In this document: piece by piece, positions 13,421-14,872 of the stretch | Numbering within the stretch: position 1 is the stretch's first letter | Layout: each line of letters begins with the position of its first letter | From: Planctomycetaceae bacterium | GTDB taxonomy: Bacteria; Planctomycetota; Planctomycetia; Pirellulales; Thermoguttaceae | DNA length: 14,872 nucleotides | NCBI GenBank assembly: GCA_031261125.1 | Contig: JAISJZ010000308.1 | Span: 1-14,872 of the forward strand | Direction of reading: 5' to 3' | Notes under the pieces: model-generated | Seen by the model: the letters and a program-made list of their open reading frames with translations, nothing else | Told to the model about the DNA's origin: nothing | Database searches by the model: none | Translations under genes and position numbers: made by a program

Positions 13421-14872
13421 ATGAAGCACCACTCATTCTCTGTCATCCATTATTGCGTTCTGCTCGGCGTTGCGTGTGCCGCCGCCGTGTTGACCGGTGC
13501 GCTGCTCGTCGGCGATTCGATGCGAGGTTCGTTGCGAAATTTGACGCTTGACCGGCTCGGCAGCGTTGATACGGTTCTTTTTGCGCCGAATTTTATTGAC
13601 TATCATTCAGACACAACATCAGCAAAGTCCGGTCGCCCCGTGATTTATTTGCAAGGCAGTGCCGAATACAACGGCAACATCAGCGGCACGCAAATTCTTG
13701 CGGGAGTTACTGTTCCTGCCTCTTGGGATGCTTCTTTTATCGTCAACCAAGCCCTCGCGGACAAACTGCAACTTAAAGACGGCGGTGAATTATCGTTACG
13801 TTTATTGTCGCCGCAAAGTATTCCGCCGGAAAGTTCTTTCGGAAAGAAAGACAACCTTATCCGTACAAAAATTATGGTTGATACAGTTATTACAAACAGG
13901 GGCATCGGACGTTTTTCACTCAAGGCCGACCAGCAGGCGGAACCGCTGCTGATTGTGCCGCTTGATTGGCTGCAAACGAGATTAGAGGTCGGTGACAAAA
14001 TAAATGCCGTATTTTACAAAGAGCCGCCGGTTATGTCGGCGGTGAAACCGACGCTGAACGATTTGGGCATCAACGTCAACGGTCAATATATCACATCAAA
14101 ACGGATGTTGTTCACGGACGAACAGGCGGACGTAATTAAATCGGGAGCCGGCTGTGTCGGCGGATTGTTATATCTTGCAACGAGTATTAAAGCCGTGAAA
14201 AACGGACACGAAATGCCGTATTCGACACTGTTCGCCGTTGATAATGATGAATTACGAATAACGAATAACGAAATAACATTAAACCAATGGGCAGCCGACG
14301 ATTTGCAAGTACAGCCCGGCGATGAAATCGAATTGACGTGGTTCTCACCGGATAATGTGAACGAAACGAAACAGCAGAAATTTATACTGGCAAAAATTGT
14401 CCCGAATGATACGTTCACCAACGATGTTGTTCCTGATGTAAAGGGTTTCACGGACGAAAAGAGCATTGCCGATTGGGACCCGCCGTTTCCGTTTGATGCA
14501 AAGAAAATCCGCAAGGTTGATGAAGATTATTGGGATAAGTACCGCGCCGCACCGAAAGCGTTTGTTGATTTAGAAACCGGTCAAAAGTTATGGGGTTCCC
14601 GCTTCGGGAAGGTCTCAACGTTTATAATTGCAAATCACGAATTACAAATTGCGGATGAAGATTATGCCGCTTTCAATTTAAATTTCGTTCCTGTCAAACA
14701 ACTCGGTCTTGCCGCATCGCAGGGGACGACACCATTTTCAGTACTGTTCCTGTGCTTTTCGTTTTTTATCATCGCATCGGCGTTAATGCTCGTTGCAATG
14801 CTGTTCCGGTTAAGTATCGAAATGCAGGCAAAAAACATCGGTATCCGTTTGGCTTGCGGCTGGACACCATTA
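13421..14872 (+). CDS. FtsX-like ABC transporter permease (3' end outside window)
   Basis: The frame stays open from the ATG at 13421 to the last base: 484 codons with no stop, so the gene runs past the window. One transmembrane helix at about 11-31 is followed by GDSMRGSLR and a large extracytoplasmic region (32-438) like the MacB-type periplasmic domain. A second helix (440-462) follows, then the cytoplasmic coupling segment RLSIEMQAKNIGIRLACGW, which matches the 'EIGLLxAxGW' hallmark of FtsX-type permeases. Such permeases work with an ATPase in lipoprotein export, efflux or cell-wall regulation; the substrate is unknown and no ATPase is in the window. It has a good Shine-Dalgarno site and begins 1 bp after tsaD. 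Two short segments of the extracytoplasmic domain (274-286 and 402-411) are encoded by 7-bp repeats. Confidence 0.88.
   Translation, partial: MKHHSFSVIHYCVLLGVACAAAVLTGALLVGDSMRGSLRNLTLDRLGSVDTVLFAPNFIDYHSDTTSAKSGRPVIYLQGSAEYNGNISGTQILAGVTVPASWDASFIVNQALADKLQLKDGGELSLRLLSPQSIPPESSFGKKDNLIRTKIMVDTVITNRGIGRFSLKADQQAEPLLIVPLDWLQTRLEVGDKINAVFYKEPPVMSAVKPTLNDLGINVNGQYITSKRMLFTDEQADVIKSGAGCVGGLLYLATSIKAVKNGHEMPYSTLFAVDNDELRITNNEITLNQWAADDLQVQPGDEIELTWFSPDNVNETKQQKFILAKIVPNDTFTNDVVPDVKGFTDEKSIADWDPPFPFDAKKIRKVDEDYWDKYRAAPKAFVDLETGQKLWGSRFGKVSTFIIANHELQIADEDYAAFNLNFVPVKQLGLAASQGTTPFSVLFLCFSFFIIASALMLVAMLFRLSIEMQAKNIGIRLACGWTPL
13429..13456. repeat. Possible further heptamer array at the permease N-terminus
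   Basis: The 11-mer TCATCCATTAT (13443-13453) also occurs at 11513-11523, and the flanks can be read in 7-bp phase. It encodes SFSVIHYC at the start of the permease. Only one or two units are convincing. Confidence 0.3.
14240..14278. repeat. Heptamer repeats inside the permease gene, copy 1
   Basis: ACGAATA occurs twice in tandem (14254-14260 and 14261-14267), followed by ACGAAAT (14268-14274) and preceded by decayed units from 14240. It is read in frame as DNDELRITNNEIT (residues 274-286). Confidence 0.65.
14626..14653. repeat. Heptamer repeats inside the permease gene, copy 2
   Basis: Four 7-mers in tandem: AATTGCA, AATCACG, AATTACA, AATTGCG. They are read in frame as IIANHELQIA (residues 402-411), similar in character to the ELRITN segment of copy 1. 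Confidence 0.6.

Noticed and set aside
13645..14514. Minus-strand open frames under the permease gene
   Set aside because: Antisense shadows of a well-supported plus-strand gene that stays open for 484 codons; one contains only the reverse translation of the heptamer repeats.

Overview
The window looks like a piece of a Planctomycetota chromosome, probably an anaerobic or facultatively anaerobic member of the Pirellulales type. The evidence is gene content and style: a large secreted protein of a kind I associate with Planctomycetes, a secreted thioredoxin-fold/CAP-like fusion, a bacterial SET-domain protein, roughly 50% GC, genes that often switch strand, and very few Shine-Dalgarno sites. 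No rRNA, tRNA, insertion sequence, phage gene or CRISPR array is visible. Taxonomy is inference; no marker gene except tsaD is present.

Layout. 30-1946 (-) is a large exported protein of unknown function. It is divergent from 2056-3069 (+), a secreted protein with a cysteine-less thioredoxin-like domain followed by a CAP-like domain; a near-consensus promoter lies between them. 3119-4768 (-) is a membrane-anchored coiled-coil protein with a short repeated C-terminal motif and a very good sigma70-type promoter. 5038-5523 (+) is a bacterioferritin-like protein. 5703-6296 (+) is an exported TPR protein that overlaps by 23 bp a zinc/manganese-type ABC substrate-binding protein (6274-7173, +) with a His-rich loop but no permease or ATPase next to it. 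7160-7855 (-) is a SET-domain protein with a long, purely acidic insertion. It is divergent from a PfkB-family kinase (7930-8898, +), which is followed by an SDR oxidoreductase (9068-9859, +). 9886-11487 (-) is a RACo-like protein ([2Fe-2S] ferredoxin plus ASKHA ATPase) carrying a run of ten C in its coding strand. It is divergent from an apparent operon of a radical SAM protein (11534-12394), tsaD (12391-13419) and a FtsX-like permease (13421 to the window edge).

Functional reading. Three themes can be supported. The first is metal and redox handling: bacterioferritin, zinc-binding protein, RACo-like activator. RACo-type proteins reactivate corrinoid proteins in anaerobes, which hints at corrinoid-dependent one-carbon metabolism elsewhere in the genome. 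The second is tRNA/translation: TsaD makes t6A, and it is translationally coupled to a TYW1/COG0731-like radical SAM enzyme. The third is the cell envelope: exported or membrane proteins of mostly unknown function.

The most unusual structural signal is a family of degenerate, 7-bp-phased repeats. They occur in the divergent promoter region at 7864-7926, at the divergent 5' ends at 11506-11547, in the 5' leader of the ferritin gene (5007-5028), and inside the permease gene (14240-14278 and 14626-14653, perhaps also 13429-13456). They appear to supply promoter elements, start codons and even in-frame protein segments. I do not see a defence system, toxin-antitoxin pair or biosynthetic cluster here.
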